Program-made: the position numbers and the translations under genes
The notes under the pieces: model-generated
What the model was told of the DNA's origin: nothing
Databases searched by the model: none
What the model saw: only the letters and a program-made list of their open reading frames with translations
In this document: positions 20,925-31,689 of the stretch, one piece after another
Layout: each line of letters starts with the position of its first letter
Position numbering within the stretch: the stretch's first letter is position 1
Origin: Dugong dugon
Lineage: Eukaryota > Chordata > Mammalia > Sirenia > Dugongidae
Length of the DNA: 64,000 bases
Direction: 5' to 3'
NCBI GenBank assembly: GCA_030035585.1
Contig: CM057480.1
Location: 6,999,001 to 7,063,000, forward strand

Positions 20925-21425
20925 TTTCCAAAGATGGCCATAGCAACATTTCCAGTCTCCCACGGTCTTCTCAAGCCTTGCTGCCCCCCATCAAGAGGCA
21001 GGGTCTATTACCTCTCCCCTTGAGCCCGCTCAGGCTTTGTGGTCGCCCAGAACGCAGTAGAAGTGACACTGCATGACTTCACAGAACTTGGTGCAACTTC
21101 CTCCTGGCCCTCTCTCTCAGGCCTCTGACCCTGGGAACCCAGTCACCACGTTAAGAGAAAGCTCAGACAACTTGGAGGCCGTTTGTAGGCGTTCCGGCTG
21201 ACAGTCCCAGCTAAGACAATAGCCAGCATCAACTGTGACATGCCACAAAGTGAGCCTTCGGAGATTCCAGCCCCAGCGTTCAAGTCTTCCCAGCTGAGGC
21301 CCCAGACACCACGGAGCAGAGCCACCTCCGCCTGGCCCTGCCTCAATTGCTGACCCGCAGATTTTGTGAGCATAATGTGTGGTTATTTTACGCTGCTAAA
21401 TTGCTAAAAACTGCTAAAATAATTT
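20925..21425 (+). mobile_element. Old LTR-like element (ERVL class, family not assigned)
   Basis: Resembles a common old mammalian LTR: AAGATGGCCATAGCAACATT, CATCAAGAGGCAGGGTCTAT, GACCCGCAGATTTTGTGAGC. It is heavily diverged and its ends are uncertain. Confidence 0.5.
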
Positions 21426-21429
21426 GTTA

Positions 21430-22036
21430 TTCAAAGGCAGTAGTTGCAACAGGCACTTAAACCAAAGAAGATCCTACTTGGCTTGTCCTGAAAGTTGCAG
21501 ATGAATTGTTCCAGGTTTCATGTTTTGATTCTTTGCACAGGGAAACTGAGATTTGTCCAGAGGGCAGCACTGGGCACAGGTGAGAAAGATACATCTGCAA
21601 CCTGCACCTGGGACTCCGGCTTAAAAATGTCCCCTCAGCCAAGAGGCAGGCTCAGCGGAAAGGCAGCTGTCACCGCGGACTGTGTCACTGGATGACTTGA
21701 GAATGGCTTGATAAATCCCCACCCCCATAACCATACCACCAGGTGAATGCGCATCTGGAATCGTCTTCCGACTAGAGGCTCCAACAGGGCTCAGACTGCG
21801 GGGCCTGGGGGCTCTGAGCTCTGCCTTAGGTAACTGAAAAATGGCAGTGACATGCAGAGGCAGCTCTCAGCTTTAACTTCTCATAGCCATGGAACCCAAA
21901 GGAGCAGTAACAGGACAGAGAACTCCTGTCTATCTTCTTGGCACACCACCCCTGAGCAGCTCAACTTCTTAGAATTATTTATGCTTTCTGGTAAGATTTC
22001 ATTTGAAATGAGGATTCTACCACCAAATATATCTAC
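21430..22036. other. Intronic sequence, nothing recognised
   Basis: No repeat or exon is assigned. Confidence 0.35.
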
Positions 22037-22041
22037 ATATT

Positions 22042-22614
22042 TGTTATGGATTGAACTGTGTCCCCCCAAGATATGTGTGGTGAATTCTAAACTCTATGCC
22101 TGTGGTTATAATCCCACTTGGGAATGGGTTGTCTTTGTTATGCTAATGAGGCAAGATTATTGTAGGGTATGTCTTGAGTCAATCTCTTTTGAGATATAAA
22201 AGAGATTCAGTGGAGCCCTGGTGGTGCAGTGGTTAAGAGTTCAGCTGTGAACCAAAAGGTCGGCAGTTTGAATTCACCAGCAGCTCTCTGGAAACCCTAT
22301 GGGGCAGTTCTACTCCATCCTATAGGGTCGTCAGGAGTTGCAATCTTGAGTCACTCTCTTTTGAAATATAAAAGAGATTAAATAAGAAAGCTAGGAAGCA
22401 GAGACTGGGGAAGGGAGATGCCACACAATATGAAGATCACCAAGGAGCCAAGGAATACAAGCTAAAGAGACAAGGACCTGCCCCCAGAGCCAACAGAGAG
22501 CGATAGCTTTCCCCTAGTGCCGTTGCCCTGAATTCGGACTTCTAGCCTCCTAAACTGTGAGAAAATAAATTTCTTGTGGTGTTTCTGTTCTAGCAGCACT
22601 AAAGAACTAAGACA
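22042..22614 (+). mobile_element. Solo MaLR-like LTR with 5-bp TSD, interrupted by a SINE
   Basis: Runs from TGTTATGGATTGAACTGTGT to AACTAAGACA. Its promoter-like GAGATATAAAAGAG box is duplicated by the SINE insertion, and AATAAA lies near 22564. ATATT at 22037-22041 is repeated at 22615-22619. Confidence 0.9.
22211..22343 (+). mobile_element. AfroSINE flanked by a 35-bp direct repeat
   Basis: GGAGCCCTGGTGGTGCAGTG to TCAGGAGTTGCAAT; the poly-A-side tail is missing. LTR sequence 22173-22207 is repeated at 22345-22379 with two mismatches. Confidence 0.9.
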
Positions 22615-22779
22615 ATATTGACTTTATTTTTCTTTTTTTGGTTGTTGTTAGAATATACACAGCAGAACATATACCAATTCAACCATTTCTACATGTATAT
22701 CACCCAGTCTCCATTCATTTGCCTCTTCCACAATGACACTGAGAGAGTTTATCAAGTGCCTTGTTGAAACTCAGACATA

Positions 22780-23180
22780 CTCTGCTGTGGCAGACAGATG
22801 GCATGAGTGGCCTCAATTCTTCACCCCTCCCTATATCTACGTGATTCTGGAGTTCCCCCCATAAAGGTGGAGTATATTTCCCTATCCTGTGTAACTTGTT
22901 TTGGCCAATAGAATGAGGTGGAAGAGACAATGTGCCAGTTCTGAGCCTAAGTGCTAAGAGGCCTTGAGAGCTTCTGTTCTCTCTTGGAAATCCAACCAGT
23001 GCCAAGTGAGTAAACCCAGGCTAGCCTGCTGGAGGATGAGAGACCATGTGGGGAGGCACTGAGTCGGCCAATTCATCCCACTGAGGAGGACCCAGGCATG
23101 AGAAGTCCAGCCACATCAGTGGAGCTGGCCCACAGCTGATCCATAGACGCACTGCTTTAAGCTGTTACATTTTGGGGTAA
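22780..23180 (+). mobile_element. Old LTR-like element (ERVL class, family not assigned)
   Basis: GGCCAATAGAATGAGGTGGA, GCTAGCCTGCTGGAGGATGA, GAGAGACCATGTGGGGAGGC and a TTTAAGCTGTTACATTTTGG end match a common old LTR type. The boundaries are approximate. Confidence 0.5.
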
Positions 23181-23183
23181 GGA

Positions 23184-23372
23184 ATCCATGGGTGGTACAG
23201 TTAATGTGCTCGGGTGCTAAGTAAAAGGTTGGAGGTTCAAGTCCACCCAGAGGTGCCTGGAAAGAAAGTCCTGGCAATCTAATTCCAAAAAATCAGCCAC
23301 TGGAAACTCTATGGAGTACACTCCTACTCTGCCACACATGGGGTCGCCACGAGTCAGAATCAGTTTATTTTT
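23184..23372 (+). mobile_element. AfroSINE (second subfamily)
   Basis: This subfamily has GGAGGTTCAAGTCCACCCAG, TCCAAAAAATCAGCCACTGG and ACACATGGGGTCGCCACGAG. The head is degraded. Confidence 0.88.
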
Positions 23373-23526
23373 GGGTTGTTCATTATATAGCAAAAGCTAC
23401 ATAATAAATACACTCTTTTACTTAAACTTCTTATGCCTACTGCAGATTTTTCTCAGTCTTAAATAATGTACGGACCCCTTTAAAATGAAAACAATTTTCA
23501 AAGACTCACCCTACAAATAACTGTTG

Positions 23527-23690
23527 TTGTTAGTGCCGTCGAGTTGGTTCCGACTTCTAGAGACCTATCTACAACAGAATGAAACACTGCCTGGTCCTGC
23601 TCCATCCTCACAAATGTTGTTATGCTGGGGCTGGCTGCTGTAGCCACTGTGTCAATCCATACCATTGAGGGTCTTCTTCTTTTTCACTGA
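23527..23690 (-). mobile_element. RTE-type LINE 3' fragment
   Basis: Antisense: GTTGTTGTTAGTGCCGTCGA, TACAACAGAATGAAACACTG, and an abrupt 5' truncation at TTTTTCACTG next to an isolated LTR fragment. Confidence 0.85.
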
Positions 23691-23777
23691 AGATCACCAA
23701 GGAGCCAAGGAATACAAGCTAAAGAGACAAGGACCTGCCCCCAGAGCTGACAGAGAGAGAGAGCTTTCCCCTAGCAC
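23689..23777 (+). mobile_element. Isolated MaLR-like LTR fragment
   Basis: The first 59 bases are identical to 22432-22490, within the LTR at 22042-22614. The next 30 are similar with a few changes. No other LTR sequence surrounds it. Confidence 0.8.
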
Positions 23778-23779
23778 CA

Positions 23780-24248
23780 GCCCATCAAGAGCTCTGAGGA
23801 CTAGAATCAGAGCAGCGACCAAGCAGAATAGGGGGAGGGGCAGGAGGAAGAGGAGGGCAGCAGGTGGCATGGACGTCCCACGGGGCCTCCAGGGAACTGG
23901 GCTGCATGGTGAGGTGGGGAGCAAGCCCCCCTCAAATCACAGGGTGCAGGCAGCCAGCAGGGGCCCACGGGAAACTTCCCTTACCAGCTCGGTAAGGGGG
24001 TGGTTGCCTCACAACATACTCACACTGAGCTAGTACTTCAGCGTGTGAAACATTTCCACAGATGGAACCACTGATGAAAGACAAATCGAGCAAGGCCTCA
24101 CACCTTCTGCAGGCGCTTAGCTGTCCCCGTCTCCTGCTTTCTGACTCAGTTCTGAAGAACAACTCCTCAGAGAAGACCTCTCCCCTCTGCTCTCTCTGGC
24201 TGCCTGTGCCTTCTTGGGAGCAGAAAGATGCTTCAGTTAACCTCCTGC
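23780..24248. other. Intronic sequence, nothing recognised
   Basis: GC-moderate. No repeat or exon is supported. Confidence 0.35.
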
Positions 24249-24372
24249 AGAGCGACCCTATAGGGCAGAGTAGAACACCCCATAAGTTTTCCAAGGAGCG
24301 GCTGGTGGATTCAAACGGCAGACCTTTTGGTTAGCAGCCGTAGCTCTTAACCACTATGCCACCAGGGCTCCC
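24249..24372 (-). mobile_element. AfroSINE lacking its 3' tail
   Basis: Antisense. Starts abruptly at AGCGACCCTATAGGGCAGAG and ends at the head GCCACCAGGGCTCC. Confidence 0.88.
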
Positions 24373-24910
24373 AGAGAGACAAGGCTGTGGGGCTGTGGGC
24401 GTGGACACTTCACTCCTTTCTTCCTCCCTTCTCCAACCTTCCTACTGTGTCCGCTGTACCTCAGATTCAGCAGAAGTCATTTCAGAGGCAGAACAGAGTG
24501 ATACCCACTCCCTCACTTTTGAGTCATCTGAATACCAGGTGAAAACAAAGACTTCCCTTCAGAAAGTCTCCCACCTCCTTGGCCTTCACTTACTAAAAAT
24601 AACGGGTAAAGCTGGAACTCGGCCACACCCTGCATTTCCCCTCAGGGTCACTCTGAGGCCTTCCTGCTGCTGGAAAAGCCACTTGGAGGTAAGACAAAGA
24701 AGTCCTTTCAGCAGCCATGAGGCAGGTCCTGCCTCTGCCCTGGCCTGGCTGGGTGCCTTTGAAGAAAGCAGGGAGGAGGCCACAAAGGCCCATGAACAAA
24801 AGGGTTATGCAAAAATGATGCTCTTCTTACACACCTGCTAATGGGGCACCTGGGCAGCTCACAAACCAAACACAGGCTGTCCTCTGGGGCAGTAATGGCA
24901 GCTGGGCACT
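24373..24910. other. Intronic sequence, nothing recognised
   Basis: A 161-codon plus-strand open frame (24356-24841) starts inside the SINE and shows no family resemblance. Confidence 0.35.
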
Positions 24911-24911
24911 T

Positions 24912-25038
24912 AGTAAACCAAAACCAAACCAAACTGACTCATGGAGGCCCTACAGGACAGAGTACAGCTGCCTCATAGGGTTTCCAAAGAGTGGCTGGTG
25001 GAGTCAAACTTTTTAGTTAGCAACTCTTAACCCCTACA
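24912..25038 (-). mobile_element. AfroSINE, internally shortened
   Basis: Antisense: AAACCAAACCAAACTGACTC to CAACTCTTAACCCC. Several short deletions remove B-box bases. Confidence 0.8.
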
Positions 25039-25114
25039 GGGCACTAAGTGGGACCTCAATGATGTGAGGCAAGTCAACTGGAACCTAGCTACTAGACTCA
25101 AATGACTCTTCCTG

Positions 25115-25282
25115 GGGCAGGAAAACTGGACGAATGGACATGGCAAGAAAAAGGGGGAGAGTGCTGACACATTGCAGGGATTGCAACCAACATCACGGAA
25201 CAATTTGTGTATAAATTTGTGAATGAAAAACTGATTTGCGCTATAAACCTTCATCTAAAACACATACACACACACAAAAGAT
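25115..25282 (+). mobile_element. Lineage-specific L1 3' tail
   Basis: GGGATTGCAACCAACATCAC, CAATTTGTGTATAAATTTGT, then TTCATCTAAAACACA and a CA-rich end. Confidence 0.82.
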
Positions 25283-25387
25283 TCTTCCTAAAACCTATTT
25301 CTGAATCGAGTTTAATAACTTCATAGTCTTCTAACATGTGGGCAAAAGGTATAAACACATAAAGTCAAAAAAAACAAAAAAAACCCA

Positions 25388-25468
25388 GCAATCCCAGGTT
25401 TCGTTCTGTTGTACAGAGTAGCTGTGAGTCAGAACCAACTCCATGGCACCTAATAAGTCTATTAGTAT
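25388..25468 (+). mobile_element. RTE 3' tail fragment
   Basis: AGGTTTCGTTCTGTTGTACA, then CTGTGAGTCAGAACCAACTC and a CACCTAATAA end. Confidence 0.7.
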
Positions 25469-25559
25469 GTGAATGTCTTGAAAGGAAGGACTGAAAGTGA
25501 GTGGAGTCTTTAGCAAGCTTGTAGAGAAACTCTTTCCAGGTCATCAAAAATCTTCAACA

Positions 25560-26625
25560 AAATATTAGCAAATCAAATCCACGGGAAATTTTTGGGGTGA
25601 TGGAACTATTCCATATCACACTGTGCTGATGGGCACACGACTCATGCATTTGTCAAAACCCAAAGAACTGTGCACCACAACTACTGAATTTTACTGTGTG
25701 TAAAAAAAAAAAGATCAGGATCAAACAAAAATGGAATACGAACTGTAACAAATGAATCCAATTGTGCTGCAAATGATAAAATACAACCATACTGAAAGGG
25801 TAAGGAAGAAAAGAACCAATCCGAGTAACTGTAGAAAACAGTATTTTGACTGGATATTGTAAGGCTAAAGATGAAAAGAACTGCACACAAATACTGTAAT
25901 TAGTAAATTTGTTTCTCACAGGGAAATAGATCAGTAATTATGAAAATACTTTATGTGCACACTAGGGTTAAGAAAATAATGAAAGCAGGTTTCTCACTGT
26001 TGGACAAAGTTACAAGTAAGCAAAGGGGAAAGTCTACAATGAATCCCATATTAGATTGGAATCAGAGATATCAGTATGAACTCGTGGTTTTTAAATACAT
26101 ATGCAGATAGGTAGGTACAGAAATAAATACAGATGTGTGTATATGCATGTCTTAGTGCCTACATATATTTCTTAGCTCTGTTCTCTATGAGGGTGTAGAA
26201 GCAATAAAATCCCAGTACTAATAAGCACACTCAGCATCTGGATCTTGGTTTCTAAATACCACTCTCCAATAAAGTTACTAGGGCTCTTTAGAGAAGTGAC
26301 TGATTTTAAGGCTGGGGCAGGAAAAATACAAGATGAGCCTCTTGTGGGGCAAGAAAGTAAGGAAGTGCTCACAAAAGGATAGGGGCATGTTGAAAGGGCA
26401 CAGGAGCCAACCTGAAGGAGCTATCAATGGTCAAAGCTAGAACAATCTGAACAACAAAAGAAATAATTATAGTACTGGCTTGTAACCCATAGAATAATGA
26501 TAATTATATTATGATGACACAAGACGTTAACATTAGGAGAAGCTGGGTGAAGGATACATGCGAGCTCTGCACTATTTTTGCAACTTTTCTGCAAGTCTGA
26601 AATTATTTCAAAATTAAAAGTTTAA
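25560..26625 (+). mobile_element. Old L1/HAL1-like 3' fragments
   Basis: 25560-25710 has an L1M-type 3' UTR (GTCAAAACCCAAAGAACTG, then ACTGAATTTTACTGTGTG). 25920-26625 resembles a HAL1/L1M tail ending CAAGTCTGAAATTATTTC and AATTAAAAGTTT. The part between is A/T-rich and not assigned. Confidence 0.6.
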
Positions 26626-26639
26626 AAAAAAGGATAAAG

Positions 26640-27240
26640 AAGTCCTCCGTGGACAAACAAACTATGGCATAGTCAGACAATGGAATACTTTGTTGTTGTT
26701 AGTCACTGTCGGGTTGTTTCTGACTCATGGCGACCCCATGTGTGTAGAGTAGAACTGCTTCATAGGGTTTTCTTGACTGTGATCTTTTGGAAGCAAATCG
26801 CAGGCCTGTCTTCTGAGCCGTCTCTGGGTGGGTTCGAACTGCCAACCTTTTGGCTAGTAGTTGAGCACTTAACCGTTTGTGCTACCGTGGGACTCGAATG
26901 GAATACTACTCAGCAATAAAAATGGAACAACTACCCATTTACACAACATTTGAATAAATCTCAAAAATATGCCACATGAAAGAAGCAAGACCAAAAACAA
27001 AAGTACATATTGCACAATTGCATGTTTATGACATTTTAGAACAGGCAAAACTAATCTATGGTGGAAAAACCCCACAAATTAGTGGTTACTTCTTGGAGGT
27101 GGAGGCAGAGTCTGACTGGGAAGAGGGTAGAGGAATTTTCTGGGGTGTGTATACATTTGTCAAAACTCAGAAAATCTTCACTTAAGATTTGTGTATTTTG
27201 TTGTATTAAATTTTATATCAAAAGAAAAAACTAAATAAAT
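26640..27240 (+). mobile_element. Old L1 3' end split by an AfroSINE
   Basis: Sense L1 end: GGAATACTACTCAGCAATAA, ATGAAAGAAGCAAGACCAAA, and a 3' UTR to about 27240. A SINE at 26690-26897 splits it. Confidence 0.8.
26690..26897 (-). mobile_element. AfroSINE (long variant) with 11-bp TSD
   Basis: Antisense, with tail GTTGTTGTTAGTCACTGTCG and internal GGGTGGGTTCGAACTGCCAA. AATGGAATACT flanks it at 26679-26689 and 26898-26908. Confidence 0.93.
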
Positions 27241-27485
27241 ATTGAACTCTTAATAATATGTATGTTGAACTTCTAAGAAGAAGTGTACTAATGTTGGCAA
27301 TTTACTATGAAGTGCATAAAAAATATAAAATGAATTGATAAAGTGAAGGACAGATGGATGGATGTGGGATAAAGTAGGTATGGTAAAAAGTTAATGGTAG
27401 ACTCTAGGTGGTGAACATATGAGTATTTGCTGTAAAATTCTTTCAACTTTGCCAGATTTGAAAATTTCAAAACAGAAAGAAAAAT
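27240..27485 (+). mobile_element. Old L1-like 3' UTR fragment
   Basis: GATGTGGGATAAAGTAGGTA and GAAAATTTCAAAACAGAAAG resemble L1M-type 3' ends. Weakly assigned. Confidence 0.45.
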
Positions 27486-27814
27486 GGAAAGCAGGATTCT
27501 ATTCTCTGAAGTTTCAATGGGATATAATTGTATGGGTTGCTCTAAGCTGATGTAATAGATTTACCAAACACGTAAGATGAATGAGGGGCAGTGATCATTT
27601 ACAAAGTGATTTCTGGTTTGACAAAGAGACTCATCATGAAGCTTCCTCAAGAAACAAGCTCCTCTAAACCATGTTGATATTTTAGGATTAATGTATCTGC
27701 CACTTTCTTTTTTCAAGTTTTAGGAGTAGTAGATACCTTATGGAACCCCAGTATACCGGTGGTGCCAGTATATTACCAGTCAGACAGAAGGAGTATATGA
27801 AACAACAAGAACAA

Positions 27815-28600
27815 TAAAAGTGACACCTGTATGTCACTTCATACCCCCTAGGATGGCTATAATAAAAGTCAGATAATAACAAGTGTTGGTGAGGATGTGC
27901 AGAAATGAGAACACTTCAGACACTGCTAGTAGGAATGTAAAATGGTGCAGCCACTTTGGAAAACAGCCTGGTAGTTTCTCAGATAGTTAAATACAGAGTT
28001 ATCATGTGATCCAGCAATTCCGCTCCTAGGTATATACCCAAAAGAAATGGAAACATATGTCCACACAAAAACTTGTACACAAATGTTCACAGCAGCATTA
28101 TTCATAATAGTCAAAAAGTATAAACAACCTAAATGTCTACCAACTGACGAATGGATAAACAAAATGTGGGCTATCCATACAATGGGATGTTATTCAGCCA
28201 TAAAAAGGAACGAAGTACTGATACATGCTACAACATAGATGGACCTTGAAAACATTATGCTAAGTGAAAGAAGCCAGTCACAAAAAGAAATCACATTGTA
28301 TATGATTCTATGTATATGAAATATCCAGAATAGGCAAATCTATGGCGACAGAAAGTAGATGGGTGATTCCTTAGGGCTGGGGAGATGAGGTGGTTGGGGG
28401 GTGACATCTAACGGGTGTGGAGTTTCTTTCTGAGGTGAGGAAAATGTTCTAAAATTGATTATGGTAATGTTTGCTATGAATATAGTAAATGAAATGAATA
28501 TACTAAAAACCAGTGAATTGTATACTTCAAGTGGGTGAACTGTATGGTATCTCAATAAAGCTGTTACCATAACAAAAGCAAAAACCTTTAAAAAAAGAAA
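27815..28600 (+). mobile_element. L1 3' end (L1MB/MC-like)
   Basis: Close relative of the L1 at 800-4165. It shares CTTCATACCCCCTAGGATGG, GCAATTCCGCTCCTAGGTAT and GGGTGTGGAGTTTCTTTCTG. Its uninterrupted 3' end confirms that the interruption at 3490-3985 is a later insertion. Confidence 0.88.
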
Positions 28601-28939
28601 AAAACAAAACCCGACACCTGCAGAGACAAGGCCCAGATGACACTGCCAAACTCAGAGTGAGAGTTAAAGAGATGAGATGAAATCAGGAGGCCCTAGCGCT
28701 CACTCTGTGAAAACCTCCCAGTGGCATTTCCACAGGGTGTTTCCAGAACTCTGACTTTCTCTGCCCTGGAATTTCTTGATACCAACAGGGAAACCTTCCA
28801 GAAATGCCCCGAAGCAGAAATGCCACAGCCTCCAACACTTACACTTCAGCTACGGCAGTGACCAAGCTTTTTTGAACTGGCACAGCAATCCACACTTTGA
28901 CCCAGTACGTGCATACATTTATATACCAATTAGCACAAC

Positions 28940-29080
28940 AGCGATCTTGAAAAATTTCCCCTACTTTGCAGGTGAGAAACTGTGACCGAGAGAGAGGAAG
29001 TGATTTACCCAGGTTTACCCAGCTGGTGGGAAGCAGAGCCAAGAGCCTGTCGGTTGGTTGCTCTTTCTCCATTACACTGA
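28940..29080 (-). mobile_element. Probable MIR
   Basis: Antisense MIR-like: TTTGCAGGTGAGAAACTGTG, GATTTACCCAGG, GGAAGCAGAGCCAAGAGCC. Confidence 0.55.
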
Positions 29081-29091
29081 GAACTCTCTAA

Positions 29092-29166
29092 ACCACTGCC
29101 ATCGAGTTGATTCCGACTCACAGCGACCCTACAGGACAGAGTAGAAGTGCCTCATAGGGTTTCTAC
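29092..29166 (-). mobile_element. AfroSINE 3' half
   Basis: CCACTGCCATCGAGTTGATT to CTCATAGGGTTTCTA; the head half is absent. Confidence 0.88.
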
Positions 29167-29449
29167 TAGGTCAAAAATCCGCCTCATTTGATTCTGAGAT
29201 ACCCTTAAACAAAGACCAGGGTGGGTTCTCTTCTCACTCAGACATGGATGTGTGCCAATCTAAAAACCCCATCAAAGGCACCGGTGCAGACTTGAAGAGA
29301 TAAGATGGGGTCATACAAAGGGGAGAAGGGAATGAGGACCTTGTACGAAATGTTATGAATATGGAATAGCAAGAACAGACCCACTCGATTTTTTGGGGAA
29401 AGATGTAAGTTCTCACTAGGATTACTGAAAGGTGGTAGCCAAATAATAA

Positions 29450-29620
29450 CTAGCATGTACTCAAAGCTCAGATATTTCACAAAGGAGCTACAGAGTCCTT
29501 TTGGTACCAAGTAGTATTATCATCCCCATTTCACAGATGAGGAAACTGAGGCATAGAGAGACCGGGCAACTTATCTAAGATTCCACTCCAGCAATTACAC
29601 TGTTTCAGTTTCCCCCACTT
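29450..29620 (-). mobile_element. MIR
   Basis: Antisense MIR with ATCATCCCCATTTCACAGAT and GAGGAAACTGAGGCATAGAG. Confidence 0.85.
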
Positions 29621-29687
29621 GACCGTGAGCTAAAGGGCGACATGAAGGTACTTAGGACGACGTACAGGCATCCCAACAGGAGTATTG

Positions 29688-30028
29688 TTGTTATCTGCTG
29701 TCCAGTTGGCCCCCACTCGTGACACTTCCCTGCACAATGGAACGAAGCGCCGCCCCGACCTGTGCCATCCCCATGATCACTTGTGGATTTGGACCTGTGT
29801 GATCCATAGGGTTTTCACTGGCTGATTTTTGGAAGTAGATCACCAGGCCTTTCTTCCTAGTCCATCTTGGTCTGGAAGCTCCGCTGAAACCTGTTCAAGC
29901 ATCATAGCTAACACACAAGCCTCCACTGACAGATGGGTGGTGACTGCCTATGAGGTGCATTGGCCAGAATGGAGCCTGGGTTCCCTTCATGGAAGGTGAG
30001 AAGTCTACCACTGCTGCCCACCCCCCAA
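29688..30028 (-). mobile_element. SINE with tRNA-Gly-like head and RTE-like body/tail
   Basis: On the minus strand it starts with a diverged tRNA-Gly-like head (about 29955-30025; CTTCCATG anticodon-loop region), then a body shared with long AfroSINEs (complement GATCACCAGGCCTTTCTTCC). It ends in an RTE-like tail reading GTTGTTATCTGCTGTCCAG on the plus strand. It is the same family as 46260-46607. Confidence 0.78.
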
Positions 30029-30162
30029 GAGTCTACTGTAAAGGCCATATGGCAGTGGAAGACTGGTGACCTGCAGGTGGCCTCCGGTCTGCTTGGGATA
30101 CAATGTGAGGTAAGCTATGAAGACAGCATGTGAACCACGTGCCAATGAGAAAGTCTATGCCT

Positions 30163-30320
30163 GTGGTTCTCACCCTTCAGAAAGTGTACTAGCCAGGAGA
30201 CATGTTAAAATGCAAGTTCCTGGGCCCCTCAGACAGAGTTTCTAATCCAGTGGGTCTACGTTAAAGCCCAGAAATCTGCATTTAGAACAGGTTCATTTCT
30301 GCCCACCATCAAAGTACCTT
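30163..30320 (+). mobile_element. hAT-Charlie MITE (MER5/MER20-like)
   Basis: GTGGTTCTCACCCTTCAGAA, ATGCAAGTTCCTGGGCCCCT and CAGAAATCTGCATTTAGAAC are typical of this class. The subfamily is not assigned. Confidence 0.65.
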
Positions 30321-30380
30321 TTATGCCTCTGGCCCCTGGACAAGACTATGGATAATCCTGGTTATCTACAGACAGGAGGA

Positions 30381-30536
30381 CGAATAAAACCCATGACCAT
30401 GGAGTTGATTCCGACTCACAGTCACTCTACAGGTCACAGTAGAACTGCCCCATAGTGTTTCCAGGGAGCGGCTGACGGATTCTAACTGCTGACCATTTAG
30501 CAGTCGCAGCACTTAGCCACTGCGCCACCAGGGCCA
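30381..30536 (-). mobile_element. AfroSINE, full length
   Basis: Antisense: ATAAAACCCATGACCATGGA to CACTGCGCCACCAGGGCCAC. Confidence 0.9.
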
Positions 30537-30544
30537 CAGGCGGG

Positions 30545-30780
30545 GAAGAATAACGTGGATTGAGGGCTTGGCTTTGGAGTCAAACGGATCCGGGGTCAAA
30601 CTCCTATTGCCTCTTATCAGCTGTGTGACCAGGAAAAGCCACTTAACCTCCCAGAGCCTCAGATTTCCAACACGGAAAGTGACAATGAAAACAGTAGCCC
30701 TCTCCAAGGTTTAGCTCATCTGAGATAATACCTGAAAAGCATTTTGCACGGGGCCCAACACGCACTGCTAAATGCAAAAT
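30545..30780 (+). mobile_element. MIR
   Basis: Sense MIR, nearly full: TTGGCTTTGGAGTCAAACGG, AGCTGTGTGACCAGGAAAAG, CTTAACCTCCCAGAGCCTC. Confidence 0.85.
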
Positions 30781-30784
30781 GTAA

Positions 30785-31465
30785 AACAAAACTCCATCCA
30801 GTCCTTGGAACAATTCTGTTGTGGTAAACAATTCGCAGGCTGGATCATATTCTTGAATTGTCATTTCCTCTTCCTTAGCTGAATTTTGTGGAAGGAGTCT
30901 CTTTCTGTGTGCGAATTAGAAACTAAACAGAAGCCACCACTTCATCAGCTCCCCCTTCCCTCCCAGTAAAGGATCCCTCTTGTAATGTGGACCTTTATTT
31001 TCCTTCCCTTGCCCCTTGGCCTCAAAGGATGGACACTGATAACGACCTAAAGTGGACATCTGATCAGCGGCAGATGGTCTGCGTAATTTGAATATTTATT
31101 ATTTTAGTAATCCGTGCCTCACCTCTTCCGAAAGGAATGAGGCAATAACAGCAGCCCCAGTAAGCAATGCATGCGATGCGGGGAAGAGCAGACACTTGCT
31201 CCAAACAGGAGCTATGAACGCTCTGCGGAGTATCGTCAGGAGGGGCAACCAAGAAGTTGCCTGCCTTCAGAGGCATCCATGGAAAGTGAAGAATGAAAAC
31301 TGAATCAAGAAAGCTCAGGTTGGCCATTTGGATTGGCGGGGCTTGGGAGCGGGGGTGAGGGAGGAAGCAGGGCAAGTTCCCTGGATATAGACTTTGAGAA
31401 GAGATTTCCATGTAGGAAGTGTACTGGGGAGCTGGCAGAAGGGGGGTTTGAGCAGTTCCAACCAA
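30785..31465. other. Intronic sequence, nothing recognised
   Basis: No family assigned. Opposite-strand frames here are not supported as genes. Confidence 0.35.
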
Positions 31466-31469
31466 GGCC

Positions 31470-31682
31470 TCAGGAGCCTAAGTTGCCAAGCGGTGTTCAA
31501 TCAGCTGTGAACCTAAAGGCCAGCAGTTCAAACCCACCCAGCAGCTCCATGGAAGGCAGGCCTGGTGATCTGTTTCCATAAAGATTACAGCCAAGAAAAC
31601 CCTACAGAGCAAATCTCTGTAACGCATGGGATGCTGTATGTTGGCATCCACTTGATGGTGATGGGTTTTAGTTTTTGGTTTA
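31470..31682 (+). mobile_element. AfroSINE (long variant), diverged
   Basis: Head AGGAGCCTAAGTTGCCAAG, B-box region GCCAGCAGTTCAAACCCACC, and ACAGCCAAGAAAACCCTACA. The tail is degraded to ACTTGATGGTGATGGGTTTT. Confidence 0.82.
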
Positions 31683-31689
31683 ATAAAGG

